Source: Siphonodentalium dalli (taxonomy: Eukaryota > Mollusca > Scaphopoda > Gadilida > Siphonodentaliidae). Taken from it: 64,000 nucleotides of DNA. The position numbers were made by a program, and so were the translations under genes. Under the pieces are notes generated by a model. That model saw only the letters and a list, made by a program, of their open reading frames with translations. It searched no databases and was not told the origin of the DNA. The stretch's first letter is position 1. Each line of letters opens with the position of its first letter. The stretch lies in assembly GCA_032622095.1 (NCBI GenBank), contig CP136064.1, forward strand, positions 217,448,205-217,512,204, read 5' to 3'. Below are positions 35,498 to 45,204 of this stretch, piece by piece.

Positions 35498-36154
35498 CTT
35501 TAACATTGAATCTTAATCCCAATAGGCAGGTATGTAGGACGCAGGCGGTCATATGATTCTGGTATGAACTTTAACATGAAATCTTAATCCCAATAGGCGG
35601 TTATGTAGGACGCAGGAGGTCATATGATTCTGGTATGAACTTTAACATGAAATCTTAATCCCAATAGGCGGTTATGTAGGACGCAGGAGGTCATATGATT
35701 CTGGTATGAACTTTAACATGAAATCTTAATCCCAATAGGCAGTTATGTAGGACGCAGGAGGTCATATGATTCTGGTATGAACTTTAACATGAAATCTTAA
35801 TCCCAATAGGCGGTTATGTAGGACGCAGGAGGTCATATGATTCTGGTATGAACTTTGACATGAAATCTTAATCCCAATAGGCGGTTATGTAAAAAAGTCT
35901 TAGGACGCAGGAGGTCATATGATTCTGGTATGAACTTTAACATTGAATCTTAATCCCAATAGGCGGGTAAGTAGGACAAAGGAGGTCATATGATTCTGGT
36001 ATGAACTTTAACATTGAAATCTTAATCCCAATAGGCGGTTAAGTAGGACAAAGGAGGTCATATGATTCTGGTATGAACTTTAACATTGAATCTTAATCCC
36101 AATAGGCGGGTAAGTAGGACAAAGGAGGTCATATGATTGTGGTATGAACTTTAA
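35498..36154 (+). repeat. 71-bp minisatellite
   Basis: About nine head-to-tail copies of a 71-bp unit with landmarks CTTAATCCCAATAGGCGG, GTAGGACGCAGGAGGTCATA and TGATTCTGGTATGAAC. One unit carries an 11-bp insertion (AAAAAGTCTTA, near 35890). The later units share GACAAAGG instead of GACGCAGG, showing directional spread. One further unit lies beyond the inserted element, at 36500-36563. Confidence 0.9.
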
Positions 36155-36496
36155 GTGAATTCAATCGTAAGTGGGAGGATTTCCGTTGTAGGAAGTAACC
36201 GGTAGTTAGACTACGCATGCTCATGTCAAAATCGCAAGTCAAAGAATAATATCAAGCACTGTTTGATTTTAGATTCGAAATCATGCATATCCTTGGATAC
36301 CTCCACTTGCGACGTAATCGCAGTCGTGTGTATGTAAAAGTAGTGGCTGGAAAGATCGCAGGGTAGTCAATCACATGTTTACGAACAACCTACGATATCA
36401 TCATGTATGACGACATCGCAATCATGTGAACAAACTATCCACAATCTCATCAGGCCCGATTCCTCCACTTACGATTGTATCGTGGTCGTCGTTCAC
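36155..36496. mobile_element. Harbinger-like element inserted in the minisatellite (TAA duplication)
   Basis: Inverted ends GTGAATTCAATCGTAAGTGG and CCACTTACGATTGTATCG...TTCAC. TAA flanks both sides (36152-54, 36497-99). Removing the element and one TAA restores the unit phrase GAACTTTAACATGAA. Three-base TAA/TTA duplication is typical of PIF/Harbinger. 342 bp, non-coding. Confidence 0.75.
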
Positions 36497-36682
36497 TAAC
36501 ATGAAATCTTAATCCCAATAGGTGGGTATGTTGGACGCAGGCGGTCTTATGATTCTGGTATGGATTGCCCCGATTATAACAGATCATCTTACCGATATCG
36601 TTATTGCAAGACACCGCCACCATACAACAGGAAATCAGGTTGGCTGTAGAACCGTAGATCAGAATATGACTATAGTACACCA

Positions 36683-36849
36683 TACAGTAATGCCCGAAAT
36701 AATCGACTCCTTAACCACAGTCGAATTATGGGTAGCTTTTCAGGATTTAGTCAGAAATATGGCAACAAGCCATATTTCCAACTAAATCCTGAAAAGTTAC
36801 CCATAATTCTGCTGTGGTTAAGGAGTCGATTATTTTGGGCATTACTGTA
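36683..36849. mobile_element. M1 foldback element, copy 4
   Basis: TACAGTAATGCCCGAAATAA to GGGCATTACTGTA, 167 bp. The inner arms are shortened but the outer arms are well matched. Confidence 0.85.
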
Positions 36850-37404
36850 CTTATCAAACTATAGGGTAGCCTTACTAACTTTAACCTTTAACCCTTTTTT
36901 CCGATATGCGAAACAATATACATGACAAGGAAGATTATAACTTGAATTTGTGACTGAAATAAGGCTTGATTTTTGGTATTTGTCTCAGTTGGTAACTGTG
37001 TGTAACTGAGTCCAGCCTTGAGAGTAGTCCAAATGGTGCTTAGAATCAAAGAGGGTTGTAAATATGTAAGGTATGTTGGTCATTATAAATCTTTGATAAT
37101 GCTTACTCACATCTGACCTGGTCTCATCCGCATAGTAATAATATGGATAATATGCGTTTCCTACCAGTTTATTAACAAATCCGTTGATGCACACATTCCC
37201 CCATTTCCTTATTTTTATGGCAAAAATGATGCATGCCTAGAATATATCATCATTAATTTGGACAGTAATGGTGTATGTTCTAATAATTATATGTTTCTGT
37301 AATACTAAAGATAAATTATGAAGGTATACTGAACTATTGATATACTCACTGAATCAAGCTTTAGTTTAATTTCTCTATATCCCCAAATTGGCTGACGACA
37401 CATT

Positions 37405-37530
37405 GCATAATCGAGGTTCCCAATGGGTTTACATCACAATAATCACCATTTGGGAACTTCAATCTGAGTCTATGTCTCCCATAGCAGATGAGGTCTCATT
37501 CTGCAAATGACAGGCACATTAAACTCAGAC
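37405..37530. mobile_element. ATAGTGTGTCTGTC-family fragment
   Basis: Contains GGGAACTTCAATCTGA, CCCATAGCAG.TGAGG and CTCATTCTGCAAATGACAGG, matching the right half of 18994-19440. The left half is missing. Confidence 0.6.
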
Positions 37531-37966
37531 TTGTGCTGAATATATATTTACAACATCTTGGAGGAACTTCTTGATAGCTAGATCTATGCCCCCAAACATA
37601 TCTTCTGCTAATGACTGTACAAATACACATATTGACATTGATGAAAAGTGCCCTTTGGTTGGTTGCTGCACACCCTTGTCCTTCATTGCTTCCAATTCCC
37701 ATGATAAACACTAATCTGTTTTGAGAATCTAGGGGCTTTATTTGAAATCGTGTGTGATTATATCATTTTACAAAATAATAAGCAATATACCGTAGAAATT
37801 AAACCCTAGAAACTATATATTCTTGTTGATATGGTTAAACACTTGTTAGATTTTTTTATTTGTATGCTTTATTTCAGACTTGTACTCCATATTTTTTATT
37901 TCAACAAAGATAACTATTGTCATATATCAAAACACTGTGGATGTCCAATGTATCTATTACAATATA

Positions 37967-38480
37967 CAGTAAAACCTCTCCAAAACGGACCCTCTAAAAA
38001 CCGAATCCCTCTCCATACCGAACAAATTGTCCGGTCCCGAATTCACCCAACTGCATTCTCACTAAAAATGACGTCTGTAAACCAGAAAATCTCTATTCAG
38101 AACATCGGATGGCTTTTGTAGTCCAAAATTGAATGAATACATTAATTTTCACCTCCAAAATCTGAATGCAGAAAGCGATAACAACCAAATTTATCATTTC
38201 CATGTTTCCTGTCTTATCTATACATGTATTATATCTTAAGAGACCATGTTTTTAATTCTTATTATAACATGTTTTATCTGTTGTTATTTATAGTTAGTTG
38301 GTACATTATTGAATAAAGTTTAATTAATCAATAATGAGTTGGTTGTGCTTCGACAACTCATAGTCTTAGTAACGACATCAATACATTCTGATCGTAGTGC
38401 GATTTTTTTTATAAACCAAATACCTCTAAACCAACATAAGGGCCGGTTCGAAGGGCGTTCAGTTTGTAGAGGTTTTACTG
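37967..38480. mobile_element. Tigger/pogo-like non-autonomous element
   Basis: Starts CAGTAAAACCTCTCCAAAAC after TA and ends GTAGAGGTTTTACTG. This terminal sequence is characteristic of Tigger/pogo elements. Subterminal GGACC/GGCCGGTTCG words are partly inverted. About 514 bp with no transposase frame. The right flank is TC rather than TA, so one target copy has decayed. Confidence 0.75.
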
Positions 38481-38654
38481 TCAATGTACCATACCCTATA
38501 CTCTATATAAGATTATGATTCGCTATAATTTATACAATAATTTGTTAAGAAAATTGTTAATTGATATTGTCTAAGTGAAAAAGTAAAGAAGTGGAGAACA
38601 CTGAACTTACCACTGATAAACATAACAGTCTTACTCTCTTGCTACATTTTACCC

Positions 38655-39064
38655 TTAACCCTTTACCCAACAGAAGGGCCATGTGCCAATGCATTCTCTT
38701 ATATATGCGAGTCGACCATAGGTCGCCTCGCATATATAAGAGAATGCATTGGCTTAACACATTAAAAATTATAAAATTGTTAAAGAATGTAAGAAAAAAT
38801 GGTAAAAAGTGTTAAAAAAAGATGTTTTTTAGGCCAATGCATTCTCTTATATATGCGAGGCGACCTATGGTCGACTCGCATATATAAGAGAATGCATTGG
38901 CACAGGGCATAACTGTAACTATCACAATGTGGTCAAGGAGCCGGTTCCAATGATATCCATATTTGTATGGTTCTATTGAGACAGACCGAAGATATTTTAG
39001 GCTGTTGAAGCTTTATTTGGTCGGTTTTGGCCGGTTTTGGCCGGTTTGTTGGGTAAAGGGTTAA
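38655..39064 (-). mobile_element. PB-A element, copy 2, complete, inverted to copy 1
   Basis: TTAA (38655-58) CCCTTTACCCAACAGAAGGG ... TTGTTGGGTAAAGGG TTAA (39061-64). The two 67-nt hairpins are at 38686-38752 and 38834-38900. It differs from 27256-27654 by few substitutions and by one extra CCGGCCAAAA-type unit, so both copies are young or homogenised. Confidence 0.85.
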
Positions 39065-39502
39065 ACATCCTCTGTTCATTATTGAAACAGTCCATCAATT
39101 CATGTATCATGTAACAATGGCTTGCCATAGATGACATACCCAGTATAGAGAAAACACTTCTATTGCAAAAGAGGACTCATGTTAGAAAACACCATTATTA
39201 ATACGGAATTAGCCCTAAAAAGTTATGAAACACCCTTATTATCAAATTAGATTGTGTACAAATTGCCCTAAAAAGTTATAAAGCACCCTTATTACTGAAT
39301 TATATTGTGCACAAATAGCCAAACAAAATTACAGTTTTGGCATATCACTTTCATAACATCATTAGGTTTTTTTTGTTAATAGATTAAACTGCTCATATCT
39401 ACACAAATTAGACATAGTTGAGAAAGTTTTTATTTTTTGGTAATTAGACTTACTAGTACATGTAGTTGAAAAAGATTTTTGTAACATCACATGATTAGAA
39501 TT

Positions 39503-39765
39503 TTAACCCTTTCATGACTGGAACTTCCTGAAATTTTTTGAAAACCATGTGCCAATGCATTCTCTTATATATGCAAGTCTACCATAGGGAGCATTGCATA
39601 TATAAGAGAATACATTGTCCTAACAATATTTACTTTGACCTTGTAAACCAGTGAATTCTCTTAATATATGCGAGGCTCCCTAAGGGAGACTCGCATATAT
39701 AAGAGAATGTACTGGCACAGGGTCTTAATGCTGCACTAACGCAGCTCCTGTCATGAAAGAATTAA
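39503..39765 (+). mobile_element. PB-B element, copy 3, adjacent to exon 10
   Basis: TTAACCCTTTCATGACTGGA at the left and TCCTGTCATGAAAGAATTAA at the right, with two hairpins. The right TTAA ends 39 bases before exon 10, so exon 10's acceptor region begins directly outside the element. Confidence 0.8.
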
Positions 39766-39804
39766 ACAGATGCACCATCACTAACACCATGATGCTCATT
39801 TCAG

Positions 39805-40098
39805 CGAATAAGGTTGCTAGATCACTGCCACCGAGACCGGCTTCCAGTGAGAGGAAGAGGCGAACGTCCCCGCAAAATAAGATGAGAACAAAACAAAAGG
39901 AAAAACCAAAGACATTTAACTACCAAAGCGATCAGGAATCAGTTAAAACTGAGGATTTTGAGAGGAAATTCAATGAATTACGTATCAAACAGGTCGCTGG
40001 AGTCCCCATCACTAAGTTTGAGTCTAAAAATCTCGATTCAGATTCTAGTGATAAAATAATAGCAAAGCGGGTAACAGAGGTTCTGAAGAAAACAACGA
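39805..40098 (+). CDS. Exon 10 of the acidic gene (largest exon)
   Basis: 294 nt. The acceptor is ATGCTCATTTCAG with a branch-like CACTAAC about 27 nt upstream, and the donor is GTAAGT. Phase 1 in, phase 1 out (A). It begins (A)NKVARSLPPRPASSERKRR, a basic, proline-containing stretch. The helical ESVKTEDFERKFNELRIKQ follows, then a Ser/Asp run (NLDSDSSDK), and it ends VTEVLKKTT. The basic part could bind acidic partners or act as a nuclear signal (inference). Confidence 0.85.
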
Positions 40099-40312
40099 GT
40101 AAGTGACCATGCACTAGGAAATTCTGATTGTGTTTGTTCAATGTTTATATTGGAAGTGCAAAAACACATTTAATACTTGTCTCCTCATATCTTTGAGTAT
40201 AGAAATGATCTTTCTGTCTGTTCATTCTTGCATTAGTGTGTCATTGTGTCCGTATTTGAATACTGATCTGTGTTTTCAACTCCACCTACAATCTGTATAC
40301 ATGGACCTAATA

Positions 40313-41155
40313 TTAACCCTTTCTATACTAAATACTCATTGACGAGTAGTTCCTAGGAAATGTTCAGATAATAAGTTCAACAACTATGTTGAACTTATTA
40401 TCTAAATATTTCCCACCAATGACTATGATTTCTTCTGCACTTATAGTATCTGTATTATATTTTCATCTGGCTGTCATCTGCTTATATATCCTTAACACCA
40501 CTCCAAATGAATAATAGACCATTCCGACTGATTCCGATGTTTATTTTTTATCGTATTATGTAAATGGGTTGTCCGGATGTCCATCGTACCGTCCGCCATC
40601 CATCGTACGTCCGTCCGTCGGCTTTCCGGATGATAACTTTAGATTGAATCAAGTGAACTGAACCAAATTTGATATGTTAGTTTACCACCCAAAAATACAG
40701 ATCAAGTTCGAATATGGGTTTCGTCCGCATGATTTTGACTGAGTTATGTCCCTTTTTCGACTTAGATTTTACCTGATTTGTGGTTTCAGGATGATAACTT
40801 TAGATTGAATCAAGTGAACTGAAACAAATTTGGTATATTAGTTTACCACCCCAATATACAGATCAAGTTCGAATATGGGTTTTGTCTACATGATTTTGAC
40901 TGAGTTATGCCCCTTTTTCGACTTAGATTTTACCTGATATGCGGTTTCCAGATGAATTTTTCAGTCAAAAATACCACGCTTGAATGTTATTGTGTTTTAT
41001 TTTTGTTATTATTTCGTCTTAAGTTAAAGGTTTCAAACAAATGAATTAAACCTTGCCCCACTCTACTACAGAAACGGGCATAGTATGCCACTCCCCCGAC
41101 GGCGTGCTCTTGTTATAACTGGGTGGGAGAATCCATTTAGTATAGAAAGGGTTAA
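40313..41155 (+). mobile_element. PB-C element, copy 3, interrupted by a PC-type repeat
   Basis: TTAACCCTTTCTATACTAAA at the left, palindrome TTCAGATAATAAGTTCAACA/TGTTGAACTTATTATCT near 40363-40420, and ATTTAGTATAGAAAGGGTTAA at the right. About 575 bp of PC-like sequence (40541-41117) splits it. Confidence 0.75.
40541..41117 (+). mobile_element. PC-family repeat inside PB-C copy 3
   Basis: Carries GTCCGTCCGTC and two related units (TAACTTTAGATTGAATCAAG, TACAGATCAAGTTCGAATAT, CTTTTTCGACTTAGATTTTA). It ends GTGCTCTTGTTA. The left end lacks the TATACCCCC start. Confidence 0.6.
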
Positions 41156-41338
41156 TCTAAACTGAGGATAAATCTCTACAGCGGTGTCTCTTACTGATAA
41201 TGTGAGGTAGGTTAGCGACGCTATAAGATCTTGAGTGAGGACGTGCAACAGATATCATTATGTCAGATCTTTTTATTAGAGTTATTGCTCCTTTCTCAAC
41301 TTTCTCAACAAAGATTATATCTATTCTGATTTGTATAG

Positions 41339-41732
41339 TTAACCCTTCCATGGCTGGAGCTTCCTGATACTTTGCACACAAAAAACCTGTGCCAATGCAT
41401 TCTCTTAATTTATATGCGAGTCTCCCTGTATATATAAGAGAGTACATTGGCCTAACAATATTTATCTTTACCTTGTAAGCCAGTGCATTCTCTTACAGTA
41501 ATGCCATAAATAATCGACTCTTTAACCACAGCAGAATTATGGGTAACTTTTCAGGATTTAGTCGGATATATGGCTTGTTGCCATTCATCGGAAAGCTCTC
41601 ACTGAGTTGATTATTTAGGGCATTACTGTATATATGTGAGGCTCCCTATGGGAGACTCACATATTTAAGATAATGCACTGGCATAGGATATTTAATGCTG
41701 CACCAGCACAGCTCCCGTCATGAAAGGGTTAA
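41339..41732 (+). mobile_element. PB-B element, copy 4, containing an M1 insertion
   Basis: TTAACCCTTCCATGGCTGGA ... CGTCATGAAAGGGTTAA. The right hairpin's left arm is split at TCTTA|TATATG by the M1 copy at 41494-41630. Confidence 0.85.
41494..41630. mobile_element. M1 foldback element, copy 5, inserted in PB-B
   Basis: TACAGTAATGCCATAAATAA to GGGCATTACTGTA. Removing it with one TA restores TCTTATATATGTGAG, matching the PB-B hairpin arm consensus. This shows directly that M1 duplicates TA on insertion. The right arm is mostly deleted. Confidence 0.9.
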
Positions 41733-41872
41733 CTATGAAATAACTCATATAGTTTGGATACCACATATATAAAATTGAAGCACTTTGTTACTGGCACATT
41801 GAAGATGTGCAGCATATAGAAAGAGTAGGGATGATAAAAATCTTTGTAGAGTGTTTGCCACTTTTGTTGCCT

Positions 41873-42142
41873 TTATCTTTTCTAAACTAAATACTCATTG
41901 ACGAGTTGTTCCCTTTGGAAATGTTCAGAAAATAATTTCAAGAAATGACCATAGATTGCTGATCTTATTATCTGAACATTTCCCACCAATGAATATGAAT
42001 TATTCTGCTCTTGTATTATCTGTTTTTCTATCTGCCGTCTGCTTTTATTATCCAAACACCCCTATAAATGCATAATAGACCATTCCAATGTATACTATTA
42101 TAACTGAATGGTAGAATCCATTTAGTATACAGACAGGGTTAA
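41873..42142 (+). mobile_element. PB-C element, copy 4
   Basis: Left end decayed (CTTTTCTAAACTAAATACTC). The right end ATTTAGTATACAGACAGGGTTAA is kept. Internal CTTATTATCTGAACATTTCC and AATAGACCATTCCAATGTAT are conserved. Confidence 0.7.
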
Positions 42143-42642
42143 TATAAGATTTTGGATATGTACTTGACTAGTACCTTGTAATCAATTCCTCCTACAGGAT
42201 GATGTGCAACAGCAACATTTTTTGTAATGACTGACAATTTATATTCTTTTGCAGTTGTTGTCGTTTTCCATCTTTGAAATCCATCTTAGTTTGAGTACCA
42301 TGTAGGGTCCTGGGAATATTTGAATATGATCGAATCTAATATCATAATGCATACTATTCGCAAATCAAAATTGTATCTCCAATAATGGCCAGAGGTAGCG
42401 ATTTCTATTGGAACATGCGATGTTTAAACCCTGTACATGAATGGCAGATAACCTGTTGCACACACCATTTTGTTGATGGACCACGCTTATGTACATCACA
42501 CGTCTTATGAATTATACATTTTGAACCAAGAAAATTCATACATTCGATGTATTTGTTTGCAAATAACAGATCTAAATTTGGCTATTGTTTCATAGAAATA
42601 ATTGTCACGGAAGCTGGAAATGTGCCCAAAACGAAAACTAAA

Positions 42643-42945
42643 TTAAAGGCCCACTTAATTTCCGAGTCACAATTTTTTTTTTTTAGTGCCTTGATATACG
42701 GATTTAATAACAATCTATGCCATAAAGTATGATAATTCATCACCATTTGATACACTTTGCACAAAACCAGACGCAACTTAAGCAAACAACACATCAGAAA
42801 CTCAACAAGAACAACATGTTCACAGTTTATAACACCTGATAAGTTGATAATACAATGTTTTGGAGCTTCCTCTTTCCAATGTAATATAATATGGCTTATA
42901 TTTTATATAAGTGATCTGGGGTTCCAAAATTAAGTGGGCCTTTAA
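42643..42945. mobile_element. PB-D element, copy 2 (TTAA-flanked)
   Basis: TTAAAGGCCCACTTAATTTC and AAAATTAAGTGGGCCTTTAA are inverted ends. It is 303 bp, lacking the interior palindrome of the longer copies at 7651 and 61476. Confidence 0.8.
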
Positions 42946-43555
42946 TCTCCAACAAACTGTTCTGTTGGTGATCCCATAAATGCAATGTGGTTTTAGATGC
43001 TTTTATTTTTGAATAAATCATTACATGTTCTAAATGTATAGACATTTACTTGTGTATCACAGACATTTCTATTTTGTTTACAATGGAAACTTTTAAATTA
43101 TGTCATGAAGAAATCCTTGTTTAATTTAAGAACTGCAAGTTGTACTCAGAATCCAAAACGGAAAGCAGAATTATGATTTACAAGTTTCGTATACGTGATT
43201 GTTGGATGAGGTGGGCTTCATGTCACCATGTCATCATGTTTAGCGAGAATGATGTTGGCCACTAATACCCTTTGACCTCATATACTCCTGGGGAGATAAT
43301 ATAGTATCAATAACGGACACATTCCTTCCCATTTTCGCCAATAACCAGTTCATTCTGACTTGGAAAACATTGTAAAAAATAATTTCAATATTCACTAGAT
43401 ATTTGGCATAGATTCTCGAATATTCGCAGAACTCTAATACAATGATATTGCAATTTAATTCTCAAAAAATTATATATCCCATGACTCATTTTTTAATGAG
43501 AAATATCACCCCATTCAAATATTTATTTTCGCTTAAACCCAGTTATTAATTCCGG
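42946..43555. other. Intron sequence before exon 11, unassigned
   Basis: No repeat or extra exon recognised. Confidence 0.4.
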
Positions 43556-43558
43556 TAG

Positions 43559-43618
43559 GTCAAGACGATTCTGCGGCAAGGGGGAGGAGAGCGAACAAGT
43601 ATCAGAAGTCTCCTGCTG
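43559..43618 (+). CDS. Exon 11 of the acidic gene
   Basis: 60 nt, acceptor TTATTAATTCCGGTAG (moderate), donor GTGAGT, phase 1 in and out. The A carried from exon 10 makes Ser: (S)QDDSAARGRRANKYQKSPA. A short basic exon, phase-neutral. Confidence 0.7.
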
Positions 43619-43735
43619 GTGAGTTGAGATTCCATTCAGGGCTATTGGAAACTACTTCTATTGATAGTTAATAGGATCAAAAGCAGTGATCAGAACTTGG
43701 GTAACATGGGTTCAAGCAGTTTGGTAGGCTGACAT

Positions 43736-43935
43736 TTAACCCTGTCATGACTGGAGCATTAATATCCTGTGCCAGTGCATTGTACTAATATATATATACG
43801 AGCCTCCCGTTGGGAGCCTCGCATATATAAGAGAATGCACTGGTTTACAAGGTCAAGGTAAATATTGTGAGGCCAATGTATTTTCTTATTTATGCAGATT
43901 CTCTTATGTATGCAAATTGTTGTTCATGGCCCTTT
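43736..43935. mobile_element. PB-B element, copy 5, right end decayed
   Basis: TTAACCCTGTCATGACTGGA, first hairpin (GCCTCCCGTTGGGAGCCTCG) and spacer AAGGTCAAGGTAAATATTGT. The second hairpin is degraded. Confidence 0.7.
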
Positions 43936-44036
43936 TTATTTCTAATTGTGTAAAAATATACAAGCAGAAAAGTACCTATTTAACAATTAGTGGCTTTTTT
44001 AAAATGGCTTTATTTTTTGGCTCAGATGTATTATTA

Positions 44037-44400
44037 TGCCCCCCGAACCTCCGAAGGAGGATTTGGGGGGTATAAGGTGGAGAACTCTGGCCTTTCATCC
44101 GTTGTACCATCCATCTGTCCTTAACAAACATTTCCCATTGGATGTCCTTTGGTATACCGGTAGACCAGCATTGTGGAAAGGATCTCCATATAAGTGCAGG
44201 TTTTGTCCACACTTTTTTTCAGAGTTATGGCCCTTTGGTGGACTTTTTGTAAAACGTGTCCACAAGGTCAATATAATAAATTACTAGATTTACATCCAAC
44301 ATTTTCAGAGAAATGGGGTGAGAGGGCAAACTTTATTTTTTATATTTTATTCTTCCTGGTCATGGACAGTTCTAGTCTTCTAGATATAGAAGCAGTATCC
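44037..44400 (+). repeat. PC-like repeat with GGGGGGTATAAGG start
   Basis: GCCCCCCGAA..GAGGATTTGGGGGGTAT forms a hairpin-like start. CCATCCATCTGTCC and TTATGGCCCTTTGGTGGACTT follow. Related sequence is at 51150-51835 (TTTATGGCCCTTTTCCAGAG, GGGGGTATATATTGGAG). Confidence 0.5.
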
Positions 44401-44505
44401 TAACTTATATGATACAATGTGTTTTAGATTGTTCAATTTGATCAAAATAGACTGATTAATTGATCATTGAAATCTAATTTGACGATTAAGGCAAGAAGAA
44501 AATTT

Positions 44506-44710
44506 ACATATGCATGTAAAAAGATTTTTCCGCCAAGGAAAGCCCTTCAACTGAACTATATCGATTACGTCTCCGGCCTTGTGTCAATCAGGAGGGTTAA
44601 ATTTTATTGCTGTGCCGACCCCACTCACACCCGTGTTCAGATTAGTCACGCATGAATATGCCCAGGTAAATCCCGCATTCTATCTATTATCTAGCCAGTT
44701 TTTATTCCTC
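44506..44710 (+). repeat. Repeat with inverted partner at 50768-51131
   Basis: TTCCGCCAAGGAAAGCCCTT, ACGTCTCCGGCC, GACCCCACTCACACCCGTGT and CCAGGTAAATCCCGCATTCT all recur as reverse complements within 50768-51080. Confidence 0.7.
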
Positions 44711-45204
44711 CTCGGCGTCGACAGGATGAGTTTCTATTCTAAAGGTTGTATATTTCTGTGTTGCGAGTTTATCGACTCAATATTTATTGTTGATAACAAA
44801 CTTTTAATTTATTGTACCCGATAATTAATATTTCTCACATCCGAAACGGGAACTTTTTCGTTTCATTGTATCCATAATTTGTTTCCGTGTTTTTTGTTTT
44901 CCTCATCAAGACGGCTTTCTCTTTAAACAATTGGAATTAAGATTGCCATCTTGACAATGACTAAAGAAGCACATAGCTTACTTGTGGCGAAACCATATAT
45001 TGCATTTTGTGCCACATATACGGCGTGATGACTATCATGACTTAAAATTGAGGACGCAACGTAGTACGGTATGCCTTATCTCCTAATTTCGTACTACACG
45101 TATTCACTTTACATAAGTTTCCGTCGACTCACTTCTGTTATTTAGTAAGTTCCGTTGCTTTGTATCATAAAGTATACTGCCAAATAATACATGGAACTGC
45201 TCTG

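Noticed and set aside
35498-36154. CRISPR-like regularly spaced repeats
   Set aside because: Head-to-tail 71-bp units without unique spacers in a eukaryotic intron. It is a minisatellite.
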